A DNA stretch of 53,340 bases from an uncultured Eubacteriales bacterium (GCA_900543915.1 UQTB01000014.1:1-53340); one strand, 5' to 3'. Shown: positions 26,794 through 35,972, counted from the stretch's first letter. Made by a program: numbers and translations. The notes: generated by a model not told the origin, from the sequence alone.

Positions 26794-29571
26794 ATGAGTA
26801 ATTTCAGAATTGAATTTTCCAATCCGTGGCTTCTGTTGCTGTTGATTCCGGCGGTAGCGCTGGCGCTGATTCCTTACTTCCGCATCGCCAAGAGATACAG
26901 ACGGACAAGAAACCGGGTTATATCCATTGTGCTGCACTGTCTCGTTATGCTGCTGTGCATTTCTCTGCTGGCGGGCATTTCTTTCCGGTATACGGTCGTG
27001 AATGCGGAGAATCAGATTATTCTTCTGGTCGATGCATCGTACAGTAACGCCGATGAAAAAGAAGCTAAAGATCAATTCATAAAATCCGTCGTCGATACCG
27101 GCGGTTCTGATTACAGCATCGGCATTGTAAAGTTCGGGTTTGATCAAAAGTACGTTGCAGAACTTTCCCGCGATGCAAAAAATGTCTATCAGCAGTATTT
27201 GGAATCAGAAGATCCGGATACGAGCGCGACGGACATTGCTTCCGCATTAAACTACGCGCGCACCCTTTTTGAGTATCCGGAAACCTCCAAGATCGTACTG
27301 ATTTCGGACGGGATTGAAACGGACAGCAAAGCGATGGACGTAATCCGGTCGATCTCTGCGGACGGCATCAAGGTGGATACGGTTTATTTCCCCAATGAGA
27401 CGAAGAGCGAGGCGCAGATCGTCGGCGCGGAGCGGCCCAAGGATAATATCTCGCTGAACGAGCCGTTTAATCTCACGCTTAATTTTCAAAGTAATTTTGA
27501 CGGAGAAGTAGCAGGCGCCGAGGTTATCGTCTACGATAACGGAGACGCAAAATCGACCGTTGCCGTTGAGCTGAGCGAAAATGAGCAGTCAGTGGAGATC
27601 GAACACACGTTTTCGGAGTACGGCCTGCACGAACTTCGGTTTGAACTGCGCTTTTCGGACGGCACTTCGGATACGATGGCGGAAAACAACAGTTATTTTT
27701 CCTATATTTATCTGCAGTCCTTCAATCACATTCTGATTCTTGAAAAATATACCGGCGAATCGGCTGAATTACAGACTATTTTAGAGGATCTGGAATATGA
27801 AGTGGATGTCTTGAGTATCGAAAACGACAAGGATTCCATTCCCACGGATGCGAAAACGCTGAGTCGGTATGAACAGGTGATTTTCGTCAATATCGCAAAC
27901 AGCGATATTGAGCCTTTGGGGTTCGACGAGGTCATTGAAGAATATGTCTCCGATCTCGGGGGAGGGCTTCTGACGGTCGGCGGTAAAAACGATACGGATG
28001 CAGACGGCAATGTCGTTCCTCACGCTTATAACCGGACCGACATGATGCAGATCAACGACAAGGGTACTCTGGAGTCTACCACCTATCAGAAGATGCTGCC
28101 CGTACAGGTCGTCGACTATACGCCGCCGATCGCGCTCGTGATCATCATTGACCGTTCCGGATCAATGGGCGGCGGCGTCGGCAGTAATTTGGACATGGCT
28201 AAAAGAGGTGCGGATGCCTGTGTCATGAAGCTGAATACAAGAGATTATTGCGGCATCATGACGTTGGACGACACATATTCCGAAGAGGTTCGGATTACGC
28301 GTGTGTCGCAGCGCGAAGAAATTCGGGAAGTAATTTATAATATTTCCGAGGAAGGCGGCGGCGGTACTGTATTTTCGGGCGCGATCCGGCGGGCCGGAGA
28401 AGCGCTTTCCAGTGTAGACGTCAAAAATCGCCACATTATGTTGATAACGGACGGTGCTCCGAGCGATTCGCTGGAAGAGTACGGATCCTACATCGATATC
28501 AATACAGCAAAGGGAATTACAATGTCCGTCATTGCGATCAATCCCGGATCCAACGCTTCCAATATGCAAGCTGCGGCGGAGCGCGCCAACGGATTGTATT
28601 ATGAAGTTACGAGCTCCGGGCAGATCGGGGACTTCATGTTCAGCGATCTCGAGGCGAAAGCGATTGCGGAAATCGAATACGGTAAGGAATTCGATGTCAA
28701 AATCGGAGATGTTACGTCTGTCGTAAACGGAATTCGGAACGAGGAGATTCCCGTTTTGTCCGGATATTACGGCACGGTCAAAAAGAGCGATGCGGTAGTT
28801 CCTCTGGAAGGAGAATACGGCGTACCGATTTATGCGCAATGGCAGTATGGGAACGGAAAAGTCGGAAGTTTCATGTCCGATTTGAACGGCGAATGGTCGG
28901 CAAAGTTTATCAACGATCCCGTCGGGAAAGAACTGATATCGAACATCGTAAAAAATCTGTTTCCCACGCAGGATATCGTGCCGAAAGACATCGAAGTGAA
29001 TTTCATTGAAGACAATTATACGACGAATATGAACGTCATCACGGATCTCGCGGAAGGCGGCTCAGTGGAGGTTCAAATCACGCCGCTCTCCCAAGACGCG
29101 ATATCTTTCTACAGCGGCGAGCGTACGATTCCCATCGAATGGACGACCGGCTATACGAGATTTACTTTTGTAATCACTTGTCCGGGGCTCTACCAGGTGG
29201 ATATCTCGCGCAAGGACGCGGAAGGTAACGTCACCGCAGAACTACGTACGTACAAGACGTTTTCCTATTCGGAGGAATATAATTATTTCCCGGAGGAGAA
29301 TGCGATTACAGCCGCCGAATTCATGGCGTCGCTGGCGTCCGGAGGAAAGGGGTCGGCAATTCAGGAAGCGGCCGAGATATTCCTCACGTTTGAAGAAAAT
29401 CTGGAACGCGAATACGATCCGCGTCTGTTGTTCTTGATTTTGGCGATTCTCCTGTTCCTGCTCGACATCGCGGTGCGGAAGTTCAAATTCAAATGGATTC
29501 ACGAAATCGTGCGCGATCGCCGGACAAAAAGATCGATGGTAGAGGAGAACGATGCAAAACAGAAAACGTAA
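26794..29571 (+). CDS. Large membrane protein with two VWA-like domains
   Basis: The 925-residue product has two N-terminal membrane segments (about 11-28 and 43-63). A first VWA domain has metal-site DASYS (80-84). A beta-rich stretch and a glutamine-amidotransferase-like region with GGGLLTVGGKN (about 385-400) follow. A second VWA domain starts at IIDRSGSMGGG (about 450-460) and continues to about 640. Near the C-terminus is one membrane segment (about 877-895) and a basic tail. AGGAG precedes the ATG by about a dozen bases. Domain order matches 'VWA plus GATase1-like' membrane proteins that accompany MoxR and BatA-like genes. Both metal sites keep the DxSxS pattern, so both could bind a metal-dependent ligand. 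Confidence 0.9.
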   Translation: MSNFRIEFSNPWLLLLLIPAVALALIPYFRIAKRYRRTRNRVISIVLHCLVMLLCISLLAGISFRYTVVNAENQIILLVDASYSNADEKEAKDQFIKSVVDTGGSDYSIGIVKFGFDQKYVAELSRDAKNVYQQYLESEDPDTSATDIASALNYARTLFEYPETSKIVLISDGIETDSKAMDVIRSISADGIKVDTVYFPNETKSEAQIVGAERPKDNISLNEPFNLTLNFQSNFDGEVAGAEVIVYDNGDAKSTVAVELSENEQSVEIEHTFSEYGLHELRFELRFSDGTSDTMAENNSYFSYIYLQSFNHILILEKYTGESAELQTILEDLEYEVDVLSIENDKDSIPTDAKTLSRYEQVIFVNIANSDIEPLGFDEVIEEYVSDLGGGLLTVGGKNDTDADGNVVPHAYNRTDMMQINDKGTLESTTYQKMLPVQVVDYTPPIALVIIIDRSGSMGGGVGSNLDMAKRGADACVMKLNTRDYCGIMTLDDTYSEEVRITRVSQREEIREVIYNISEEGGGGTVFSGAIRRAGEALSSVDVKNRHIMLITDGAPSDSLEEYGSYIDINTAKGITMSVIAINPGSNASNMQAAAERANGLYYEVTSSGQIGDFMFSDLEAKAIAEIEYGKEFDVKIGDVTSVVNGIRNEEIPVLSGYYGTVKKSDAVVPLEGEYGVPIYAQWQYGNGKVGSFMSDLNGEWSAKFINDPVGKELISNIVKNLFPTQDIVPKDIEVNFIEDNYTTNMNVITDLAEGGSVEVQITPLSQDAISFYSGERTIPIEWTTGYTRFTFVITCPGLYQVDISRKDAEGNVTAELRTYKTFSYSEEYNYFPEENAITAAEFMASLASGGKGSAIQEAAEIFLTFEENLEREYDPRLLFLILAILLFLLDIAVRKFKFKWIHEIVRDRRTKRSMVEENDAKQKT

Positions 29572-29630
29572 GGCTTTGGTCTGATGAAAATCGGAGTATT
29601 TCCGTCAGTCTTATTACGGAGGAGAGATAA

Positions 29631-32477
29631 ATGAAAAAAATTCGATATCTCATTTTATTGGCAATACTTGCTTGTTGCCTCGGCGCAGCGGTTGGATGCA
29701 GCGGTAATGCGCTGAGTCGGCCGGTCAATCTGAAAATAGATTCGGATACGTTGGTTTTGTCTTGGAAACCGGTTGCAAATGCCGTATACTATAAGGTAAA
29801 AATTAACGATACGGAGCAGGATAACCGCACCGTCGCCTGTAACTTTGAACTTGAGTTCCTTTCGGAAGGGACGTACGATATTTCGGTAAAGGCATTTGGC
29901 GGCGAAGGGAAAGGAGATTCCGCTTGGTCTGAACCCATCCGTTTTGTCAGAGAAAGCGAAACAGGTCTCGTCTTTACTTTGATCAACAACAACACGGAAT
30001 ACGAAGTCAAAGATATCGGCTCTGCTTTAAGAGACATTACCGTTCCGGATACCTATCGCGGAAAACCGGTTACGAGCATCGGTGAAAAAGCGTTTCAGAA
30101 CAAAAGGCTGACAAGCGTCGTTTTAGGAAAAAACATCACGAATATCGCGGCGGAGGCGTTCAGCAATTGTTCCTATCTTGAATCTATCAATATTCCGGAC
30201 AAAGTTGTGAACATCGGTGAAAAGGCGTTTCAAAGCTGCCGGACATTAACGTCCATCGTTTTGCCCGATGGGGTGACGGAGATCAAGGCAAACACCTTTC
30301 AGTCCTGTATCAATCTGGAAAGTTTGACTTTGGGCGATCATGTGACGGCAATCGGCGAAAATGCCTTTTACAACTGCAGAAAACTCGAATCCTTCGTCAT
30401 TCCGGATACGGTGCTGGCGGTAGGCAATAACGCTTTCTCCGCTTGCGAAATGTTGAAAAGCGTCACTATTGGGCGCAACGTCCGTTCTCTCGGCAGCGAG
30501 GCTTTCCGTTCAGACAGCGTGCTGTCCGAAGTAATTTTCAAAAATGACAGCGCCTTAAGCGAAATCGGTTCTTATGCTTTTGCCGAGTGCGGAAGTTTGA
30601 CTTCGATTGATTTGCCTGCAGAAGTGACGAGTATCGGCGAATATGCATTCTATAATTGTGCTGAGCTTTCTGAGATTGTGATTGGCAACAACATTGAGCA
30701 GATCGGAATGCGCGCTTTTGAGGGAACTGCATATTTGAACAATGCAGCGGACACGCTCGTTTATCTGAACGGTTGGTTAATTGCCGTAAACGATCGGGAG
30801 ATTACTGCCGTAGACATCCGGGAAGACACGGTGGGAATCAGCGGTGCCGCTTTCTACAGATGTAATCAAATCATGCAAATTATCCTGCCGGACAGCGTCA
30901 AGGTTATCGAGGATTATGCGTTCTATGGATGTGAGAGCCTGATGCAGGTAGTAATCGGCAGCGGCGTGGAGCGCATCGGCAGGCAGGCTTTTTACAATTG
31001 TAAAAAACTCGCTACAGTCATATTGGGTTCTTATGACTTTGATCTTCACGAAATGACGGGGAGCAGTTTAAAAACAATCGATTCGTATGCTTTTATGGGA
31101 TGCGAGTTATTAAAAGATATCGAAATTCCGGATACCGTTGAATCGATCGGGTCGTATGCATTCCGTAATTCCGGCTTATATAATAACGCCGTCGGCGGCG
31201 TAGTCTATGCTGGGAACTGGTTAGTAGATTGTAACAACAATGCTGTCTCTGTGAATGTCACTGTGCGCGAAGGTACGGTTGGAATTGCAAACTATGCGTT
31301 TTATAACTGCTCCACACTGACGACGATTCGTGTTGCGGACTCCGTTAGGACGATCGGTCGCGGTGCTTTTTACGGGTGCAGCAGTGTATTATTTGTGATT
31401 CTGCCCTCGGAGCTGGAAGTCATAGAAGATTATACATTCTACGGATGTTATTTTTTGGGAAGTATTGAAATTCCCAAAGGGGTAACAAAAATCGGACGTT
31501 CTGCATTTTATGGATGTAAGAGTTTGATGTTCGGGGAGGACGGCTCAACGCTGACTATGCCCGATACCTTAAAGACAATCGGGGATTATGCGTTCTTTGG
31601 TTGCGGTTATGAAACTTCCGAAGGCTATGTCGGGCTTGAAGAAATCGTGCTCGGCAACGGCGTTACGAGTATCGGATATGCCGCATTCTATAACTTCGTC
31701 TCATTAAAACGTGTCGATTTGGGCTCCAGTTTGCAGACGATAGGCGACCGTGCATTCTATCAATGTGTAAGCCTGGAAGAAGTGACCGGCGGAGTAAACG
31801 TCAGGAGCATCGGCGAACGCGCTTTTTATCGTTGCTCCGCATTGAAAGGCTTTGTTCTCTCGGATGAAGTTACGGAAATCGGAGATTATACCTTCTACCG
31901 CTGTACGGCTTTGTCCTCTGTCACTTTCGGTAAAAATGTGAAAACAATCGGCAGCTATGCGTTTTTTGCCTGTGAATCGCTGCAGAGCGTTTCATTGCCC
32001 GCATCTTTGGAGAGCATCGGTAAGTACGCTTTCCGCAATTGCAAGGCATTGCAATCCGTCGTGATCGGGAAAGGCGTTACATTTATCGATATGCACGCAT
32101 TCTACGGCTGCGCCCTCCTTACGCTGTATGTGGAACAGTCGTCCGGAGAAGTCAATTGGCATTCCCGGTGGAATTCCTCTTATCGTCCCGTGGTATGGGG
32201 CTGTGAATTGTCCGAGGACGGCGGATACGTCGTTTCCGTCACGGTAGGGGATGAGACGCTCGGTAACAACAATACCAGCAATACGTTTGCGGCGCCTTGC
32301 CGCGACGGATACGTCTTTGCCGGCTGGGCAACCTCTTCGGGAAGCGGCGAGGTCGCCTATTCGGCGGAGCAAATTGCAGAAGTGCCGGAGGGAACCACCC
32401 TGTACGCTGTTTGGGAAGAGCCCTCCGCGGAGCCGGAGGAGCCCGCGGATTCTGCGGAATCAACCGAGGAAGGCTGA
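29631..32477 (+). CDS. BspA-type leucine-rich repeat lipoprotein at the end of the MoxR operon
   Basis: GGAGGAG precedes the ATG. The 948-residue product has a lipoprotein signal (Cys23 in AAVGC), a fibronectin-III-like domain (about 31-108) and a BspA-type leucine-rich repeat array (about 130-845) with cores such as IGEYAFYNC. Two NNAxxxxVYxxxWL insertions break the array (near 370 and 520). An InlB B-type repeat (about 860-927, ending LYAVW) and an acidic tail follow. The gene lies 59 bp after the two-VWA gene, with no promoter or terminator between, so it appears to be the sixth gene of the MoxR operon. That suggests the MoxR/VWA machine acts on, or is made alongside, this surface protein. 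Domain order is the reverse of the giant LRR protein, whose InlB repeats come first. Confidence 0.92.
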   Translation: MKKIRYLILLAILACCLGAAVGCSGNALSRPVNLKIDSDTLVLSWKPVANAVYYKVKINDTEQDNRTVACNFELEFLSEGTYDISVKAFGGEGKGDSAWSEPIRFVRESETGLVFTLINNNTEYEVKDIGSALRDITVPDTYRGKPVTSIGEKAFQNKRLTSVVLGKNITNIAAEAFSNCSYLESINIPDKVVNIGEKAFQSCRTLTSIVLPDGVTEIKANTFQSCINLESLTLGDHVTAIGENAFYNCRKLESFVIPDTVLAVGNNAFSACEMLKSVTIGRNVRSLGSEAFRSDSVLSEVIFKNDSALSEIGSYAFAECGSLTSIDLPAEVTSIGEYAFYNCAELSEIVIGNNIEQIGMRAFEGTAYLNNAADTLVYLNGWLIAVNDREITAVDIREDTVGISGAAFYRCNQIMQIILPDSVKVIEDYAFYGCESLMQVVIGSGVERIGRQAFYNCKKLATVILGSYDFDLHEMTGSSLKTIDSYAFMGCELLKDIEIPDTVESIGSYAFRNSGLYNNAVGGVVYAGNWLVDCNNNAVSVNVTVREGTVGIANYAFYNCSTLTTIRVADSVRTIGRGAFYGCSSVLFVILPSELEVIEDYTFYGCYFLGSIEIPKGVTKIGRSAFYGCKSLMFGEDGSTLTMPDTLKTIGDYAFFGCGYETSEGYVGLEEIVLGNGVTSIGYAAFYNFVSLKRVDLGSSLQTIGDRAFYQCVSLEEVTGGVNVRSIGERAFYRCSALKGFVLSDEVTEIGDYTFYRCTALSSVTFGKNVKTIGSYAFFACESLQSVSLPASLESIGKYAFRNCKALQSVVIGKGVTFIDMHAFYGCALLTLYVEQSSGEVNWHSRWNSSYRPVVWGCELSEDGGYVVSVTVGDETLGNNNTSNTFAAPCRDGYVFAGWATSSGSGEVAYSAEQIAEVPEGTTLYAVWEEPSAEPEEPADSAESTEEG

Positions 32478-32517
32478 AAAACGGCATCTGATCCGCTTCT
32501 GTGTTTTATGAACGCTG

Positions 32518-32555
32518 AGCCGCCCGCGCACTGTGCGCGGGCGGCTTTCGCTTTG
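32518..32555 (+). terminator. Intrinsic terminator of the MoxR/VWA/LRR operon
   Basis: A perfect 13-bp GC-rich stem, AGCCGCCCGCGCA with TGCGCGGGCGGCT, and loop CTG are followed by TTCGCTTT. From here to 32653 no convincing promoter is visible. Confidence 0.87.
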
Positions 32556-32653
32556 CTGTCTTCGCCGCGCGCGGATAAAAACAGGGCCGATTCCATCAGA
32601 TACAAGCGCTTCCTTTCGCATGAATTTCCGTCGTTCTGCGCAAAATAACAGGT

Positions 32654-33502
32654 ATGAAAAAGTTACTCTGCCTGCTTCTCGTCTTGCCGCTGTCCGCAGT
32701 TTCCGTTGCGCGGGATTCTGCACGGCAAGATGCGGTTATCATGCCCGTCATCATGTATCACACGATATTGAACAGCCGCGACGGCGTTTATATTGTCTCC
32801 GAAGCGCAGTTGGAAAACGACTTAAAAGAGCTGATCGCGCGGGGGTATGAATTTGTCTTCCCTTCCGAAGTGGCTGAATTCGTGTCGGGAGAGGGAAGTC
32901 TGCCCGAAAAACCGGTCATGCTGACGTTCGACGACGGGCACTACAACAACCTTTATTACGGGCTTCCCATTCTTGAAAAATACGGCGCCAAGGCTAATAT
33001 CAATATCATCGGCCGTTTCAGCGAGTACACCACGGCTTCGGGGGACGTGGACAATCCCAATTACTCACACCTGACATGGGAGGAGATCGCGACGATGTGG
33101 GACAGCGGCGTCTTTGAAGTGGGAAATCACACGTACGATATGCATAACTACAAGCCCCGCTACGGAATCGCGCCGAAGAGCGGCGAGAGCGAGGAGGCCT
33201 ACCGCGCGGCGTTAAAGAGCGATATTTCCCGCCTGCAGGAGAAAATTTATGCGGCGGCAAACCGCTATCCGACGACGTTCGCCTATCCCTTCGGAAAATA
33301 TAACGACGTCGCCAGGGAGGTTCTTGCATCCCTGGGGTTCACCGTGATGATGACGTGCAACGAGGGCGTCAACGTCCTGAGAAAGGGGGAGACCGAGCGG
33401 CTTTCCTACATCAAGCGCTATAACCGCAGCGGCCGTTACAGCACGCGGGACTTTCTGGACCGCATCGCGCGGGACGAAAAAAAAGCGCGCGAATCGCTTT
33501 AA
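32654..33502 (+). CDS. Secreted polysaccharide deacetylase (NodB family)
   Basis: The 282-residue product has a signal peptide (about 1-19, with no clear lipobox) and a NodB homology domain. TFDDGH (91-96) supplies the catalytic base and metal-binding aspartate; the metal histidines lie in GNHTYDMHN (His159, His164); FAYPFGKYND is the later conserved motif. Such enzymes remove acetyl groups from peptidoglycan or exported polysaccharide outside the cell. The family variant with HTYDMH spacing is common in Clostridia. The ribosome binding site is weak (ACAGG). The gene stands alone between the terminator at 32518 and the pyr promoter at 33517. No terminator of its own was found, so its transcript may read into the pyr leader. 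Confidence 0.9.
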   Translation: MKKLLCLLLVLPLSAVSVARDSARQDAVIMPVIMYHTILNSRDGVYIVSEAQLENDLKELIARGYEFVFPSEVAEFVSGEGSLPEKPVMLTFDDGHYNNLYYGLPILEKYGAKANINIIGRFSEYTTASGDVDNPNYSHLTWEEIATMWDSGVFEVGNHTYDMHNYKPRYGIAPKSGESEEAYRAALKSDISRLQEKIYAAANRYPTTFAYPFGKYNDVAREVLASLGFTVMMTCNEGVNVLRKGETERLSYIKRYNRSGRYSTRDFLDRIARDEKKARESL

Positions 33503-33516
33503 CCCCTTTCATTCAT

Positions 33517-33545
33517 TTGACAAAGATTTTTTTCCGTATTATAAT
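33517..33545 (+). promoter_or_regulatory. Consensus sigma-A promoter of the pyr operon
   Basis: TTGACA (33517-33522), a 17-bp spacer and TATAAT (33540-33545): an exact consensus. Transcription should start near 33552, immediately before the structured leader. Confidence 0.92.
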
Positions 33546-33551
33546 ATTCAT

Positions 33552-33690
33552 GATCAACGGAGGCGTAAGAGGCGCGCCGGCGATCGCATCTTTAAGTTCG
33601 GCACGGGATGCCGTCAAGATGAGAAATCGGGTGGGTCAGGCCAACCTACGCTTTTTTCATGCAGCAATCCCGCCGTCCGGCGGGTTTTTT
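33552..33690 (+). promoter_or_regulatory. Structured attenuator leader of the pyr operon (PyrR-like candidate)
   Basis: The leader folds into a closing helix (GCGTA 33563-33567 with TACGC 33647-33651, extendable by G-U pairs). A two-tier hairpin has lower stem CATCTT/AAGATG (33587-33592/33616-33621), internal loop TAAGTT against TC, upper stem CGGCA/TGCCG and loop CGGGA. A small GGTGG hairpin follows. The two-tier hairpin resembles the PyrR binding loop (UUUAA on the 5' side, CAAG on the 3' side, loop of nGnGA type) but is not a perfect match. The loop CGGGAT (33604-33609) could instead pair with ATCCCG (33667-33672), which would disrupt the downstream terminator. This is the logic of pyrimidine attenuation. 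PyrR itself is not encoded in the window. Confidence 0.6.
33669..33690 (+). terminator. Leader terminator upstream of pyrC
   Basis: CCCGCC-GTCC-GGCGGG followed by TTTTTT, ending 22 bp before the pyrC start. Placed between promoter and first gene, it must be a regulated (attenuation) terminator. Confidence 0.9.
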
Positions 33691-33711
33691 GATTGACAGG
33701 AGAAAAAAGGA

Positions 33712-34905
33712 ATGAAGGTTTACGACTGGAGCTTGCAGCAGGAACGCGAATACGACGCTTCGGCGCCGTCTTCTTCCCTTTCTTCCCATGATTTGGTATT
33801 ATTTCCGGGTTTTGTCGATGTACACGTACATCTGAGAGAACCCGGTTTTTCTTATAAAGAGCGCATTGCGACCGGCACGCGCGCCGCCGCGCGGGGGGGA
33901 TATACGGCAGTCTGCTGTATGCCCAATCTGAATCCCTGTCCGGACTCTCCCGAGCATCTCTCCCTGTTAAGAGAGCTCATCGCGCGGGACGCGGTCATTC
34001 CCGTCTATCCTTACGGGACGATTACGGAGGGGGAACGCGGCGAAACGCTGACCGATTTTGCGGCGTTAAAACCCTATGCCGTCGCTTTTTCGGACGACGG
34101 CCGGGGCGTTCAGAGCGAAGCCGTCATGCGTCGCGCCATGGAGCAGGCGCAGCGGGAAGGCGTGATCGTCGCCGCGCACTGCGAAGTGAACGAACTGCTC
34201 CGCGGCGGTTATATCCACGACGGAGAGTATGCGCGCATGCGCGGGCACAGGGGGATTTCTTCGGAAAGCGAGTACCTTCAGATTGAGCGCGATCTGAGAA
34301 TCGCGGAGGAAACGGGCGCGAAATATCACGTCTGCCATATTTCTGCGAAAGAGAGCGTCTCGCTCATCCGCGCGGCGAAGGCGCGGGGCGTAGACGTCAC
34401 CTGCGAGACCGCCCCGCACTACCTGGTGCTGGACGAAGGCGATCTGGAAGAAGACGGGCGGTTCAAAATGAATCCCCCCCTGCGGAGCAGGGAGGACCGG
34501 CTCGCCCTGCTGGAGGGAATCCGGGACGGGACGATCGACATGATCGCCACAGACCATGCCCCGCACGCCGCGGAGGAAAAGGCAAAGGGGCTGAAGGAAA
34601 GCGCGATGGGCGTTGTGGGGCTGGAAACGGCGTTTCCCGTGCTCTATACAGAATTGGTAAAAAAAGGCGTGATTTCCCTTCATAAGCTGATCGAGCTGAT
34701 GAGCGTCAATCCGCGCAGGCGGTTTTCGCTTCCCGCGGAGGGAGAGACGCTTTGGGATCTTTCACAGGAATATATCGTCGACCCGGGCGAATTTCTCACG
34801 CTCGGCAGAGCGTCTCCGTTTGCAGGCAGGCGCGTGACGGGCAGATGTATCATGACAAAAGTAAACGGGAGGATTGCATGGTCGGAGATTTCAACAGAAA
34901 AATAA
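33712..34905 (+). CDS. pyrC: Dihydroorotase
   Basis: The 397-residue enzyme interconverts carbamoyl-aspartate and dihydroorotate, the third step of UMP synthesis. It is a zinc amidohydrolase of the class I (long) type. The metal ligands sit in DVHVHLREPG (His38, His40), HVCHIS provides further histidine, and ATDHAPH carries the catalytic aspartate (Asp281). Typical length is 400-430 residues. AGGAG lies about ten bases before the ATG, just behind the leader terminator, so this is the first gene read when attenuation is relieved. Its 3' end overlaps carA by 28 bases. Confidence 0.95.
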   Translation: MKVYDWSLQQEREYDASAPSSSLSSHDLVLFPGFVDVHVHLREPGFSYKERIATGTRAAARGGYTAVCCMPNLNPCPDSPEHLSLLRELIARDAVIPVYPYGTITEGERGETLTDFAALKPYAVAFSDDGRGVQSEAVMRRAMEQAQREGVIVAAHCEVNELLRGGYIHDGEYARMRGHRGISSESEYLQIERDLRIAEETGAKYHVCHISAKESVSLIRAAKARGVDVTCETAPHYLVLDEGDLEEDGRFKMNPPLRSREDRLALLEGIRDGTIDMIATDHAPHAAEEKAKGLKESAMGVVGLETAFPVLYTELVKKGVISLHKLIELMSVNPRRRFSLPAEGETLWDLSQEYIVDPGEFLTLGRASPFAGRRVTGRCIMTKVNGRIAWSEISTEK

Positions 34906-35972
34906 TACTGGAGGACGGGGAGGTCTACTGCGGATACGGCTTCGGCGCGGAGGTATCCCGCGTATGCGAAATCGTATTTAACACTTCGGTGGTCGGATAT
35001 CAGGAGATCGTATCTGATCCGTCGTATACGCATCAGGCGGTCGTTATGACGTACCCCGTCATCGGCAATTACGGCATTGCAGACGACGATTTTGAATCCA
35101 AAGCGCTCTCCGTCGGCGCCCTGATCGTGCGCGATTACAACGATAAGCCATCCAATTTCCGGAGCACGAAGACGCTTTCCGAGGTGCTGGAAGATTACGG
35201 AATCCCCGGCGTGACGGGAATCGACACGCGCAAGCTGACGCGCAGCATCCGCGACGCGGGCACCCGCCGCGCGCTGATCACGGATTGTTCGGTCTCTGCG
35301 GAGGAGGGGATGCGCATCATTCGCGAAACGCCCGTCCCGCACGACGCGGTGAAGGCGGTCAGCTGTAAAAAACGCTGGTTCAGCCGTACGCCGCACGCGA
35401 GATACAACGTCGTCGCGGTGGACTGCGGAATCAAACTCAACATCGTCCGCAGCCTGAATGCGCGCGGTTGCGATGTCACCGTCGTCCCGTACAATATCAC
35501 AGCGGAAGAGATCGCGAAACTGAAACCGGACGGCGTATTTCTCTCGAACGGTCCCGGCGATCCGGAGGACGTATCGGAAACCATCCGGACAGTGAAGGAG
35601 ATATACGGCAGATACCCCCTTTTCGGCATTTGTCTGGGGCACCAGCTGATCGCGCTGGCGAACGGGGGAAAGACCTATAAACTGAAATTCGGCCATCGCG
35701 GCGGGAATCATCCCGTCAAGAACCTGGAGACCGGAAAGGTGGAGATCACCAGTCAGAACCACAGTTACGCAGTGGTGCCCGACAGCCTGGAAGGCTCCGG
35801 CCTTTCGGTCACGCACGTCAACCTGCTGGATCATACCGTGGAGGGAATGGCGGACTACGCGCACCGCGCGTTTTCCGTGCAGTATCATCCGGAAAGCGCG
35901 CCCGGTCCCCAGGATTCGGGGTATTTGTTCGATCGTTTTATCCGCATGATGGAGGAAGAGAAACATGCCTAA
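34878..35972 (+). CDS. carA: Carbamoyl-phosphate synthase small (glutaminase) subunit
   Basis: The 364-residue subunit hydrolyses glutamine and passes ammonia to CarB for carbamoyl phosphate, shared by pyrimidine and arginine synthesis. The C-terminal class I amidotransferase domain has FGICLGHQL (catalytic Cys252) and VQYHPES (His337, Glu339). The ATG at 34878 is chosen because GGGAGGA precedes it and the N-terminus (NRKIILEDGEVYCGYGFG) fits the family. An upstream in-frame start would lie deep inside pyrC. It overlaps pyrC by 28 bases and carB by 8, which suggests translational coupling and a fixed subunit ratio. Confidence 0.97.
   Translation: MVGDFNRKIILEDGEVYCGYGFGAEVSRVCEIVFNTSVVGYQEIVSDPSYTHQAVVMTYPVIGNYGIADDDFESKALSVGALIVRDYNDKPSNFRSTKTLSEVLEDYGIPGVTGIDTRKLTRSIRDAGTRRALITDCSVSAEEGMRIIRETPVPHDAVKAVSCKKRWFSRTPHARYNVVAVDCGIKLNIVRSLNARGCDVTVVPYNITAEEIAKLKPDGVFLSNGPGDPEDVSETIRTVKEIYGRYPLFGICLGHQLIALANGGKTYKLKFGHRGGNHPVKNLETGKVEITSQNHSYAVVPDSLEGSGLSVTHVNLLDHTVEGMADYAHRAFSVQYHPESAPGPQDSGYLFDRFIRMMEEEKHA

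Noticed and set aside
29572..29630. Possible terminator between the two-VWA gene and the LRR lipoprotein gene
   Set aside because: A weak CGGA/TCCG hairpin with imperfect outer pairs can be drawn, but no T-run follows it. It is more likely that the genes are co-transcribed.
32552..32580. Candidate promoter for the polysaccharide deacetylase
   Set aside because: The best pair (TTGCTG and GATAAA) has a 15-bp spacer and poor -35 and -10 matches, so it was not annotated.
33552..33657. Possible tetrahydrofolate riboswitch before pyrC
   Set aside because: The stretch GGGATGCCGTC and a nearby TTTAAGT recall the THF riboswitch. However, the required long-range pairing of the GGGATG loop with a CATCC element near the closing helix is absent, and a pyrimidine operon would be an odd target. 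A PyrR-like reading explains the overlap with the terminator better.
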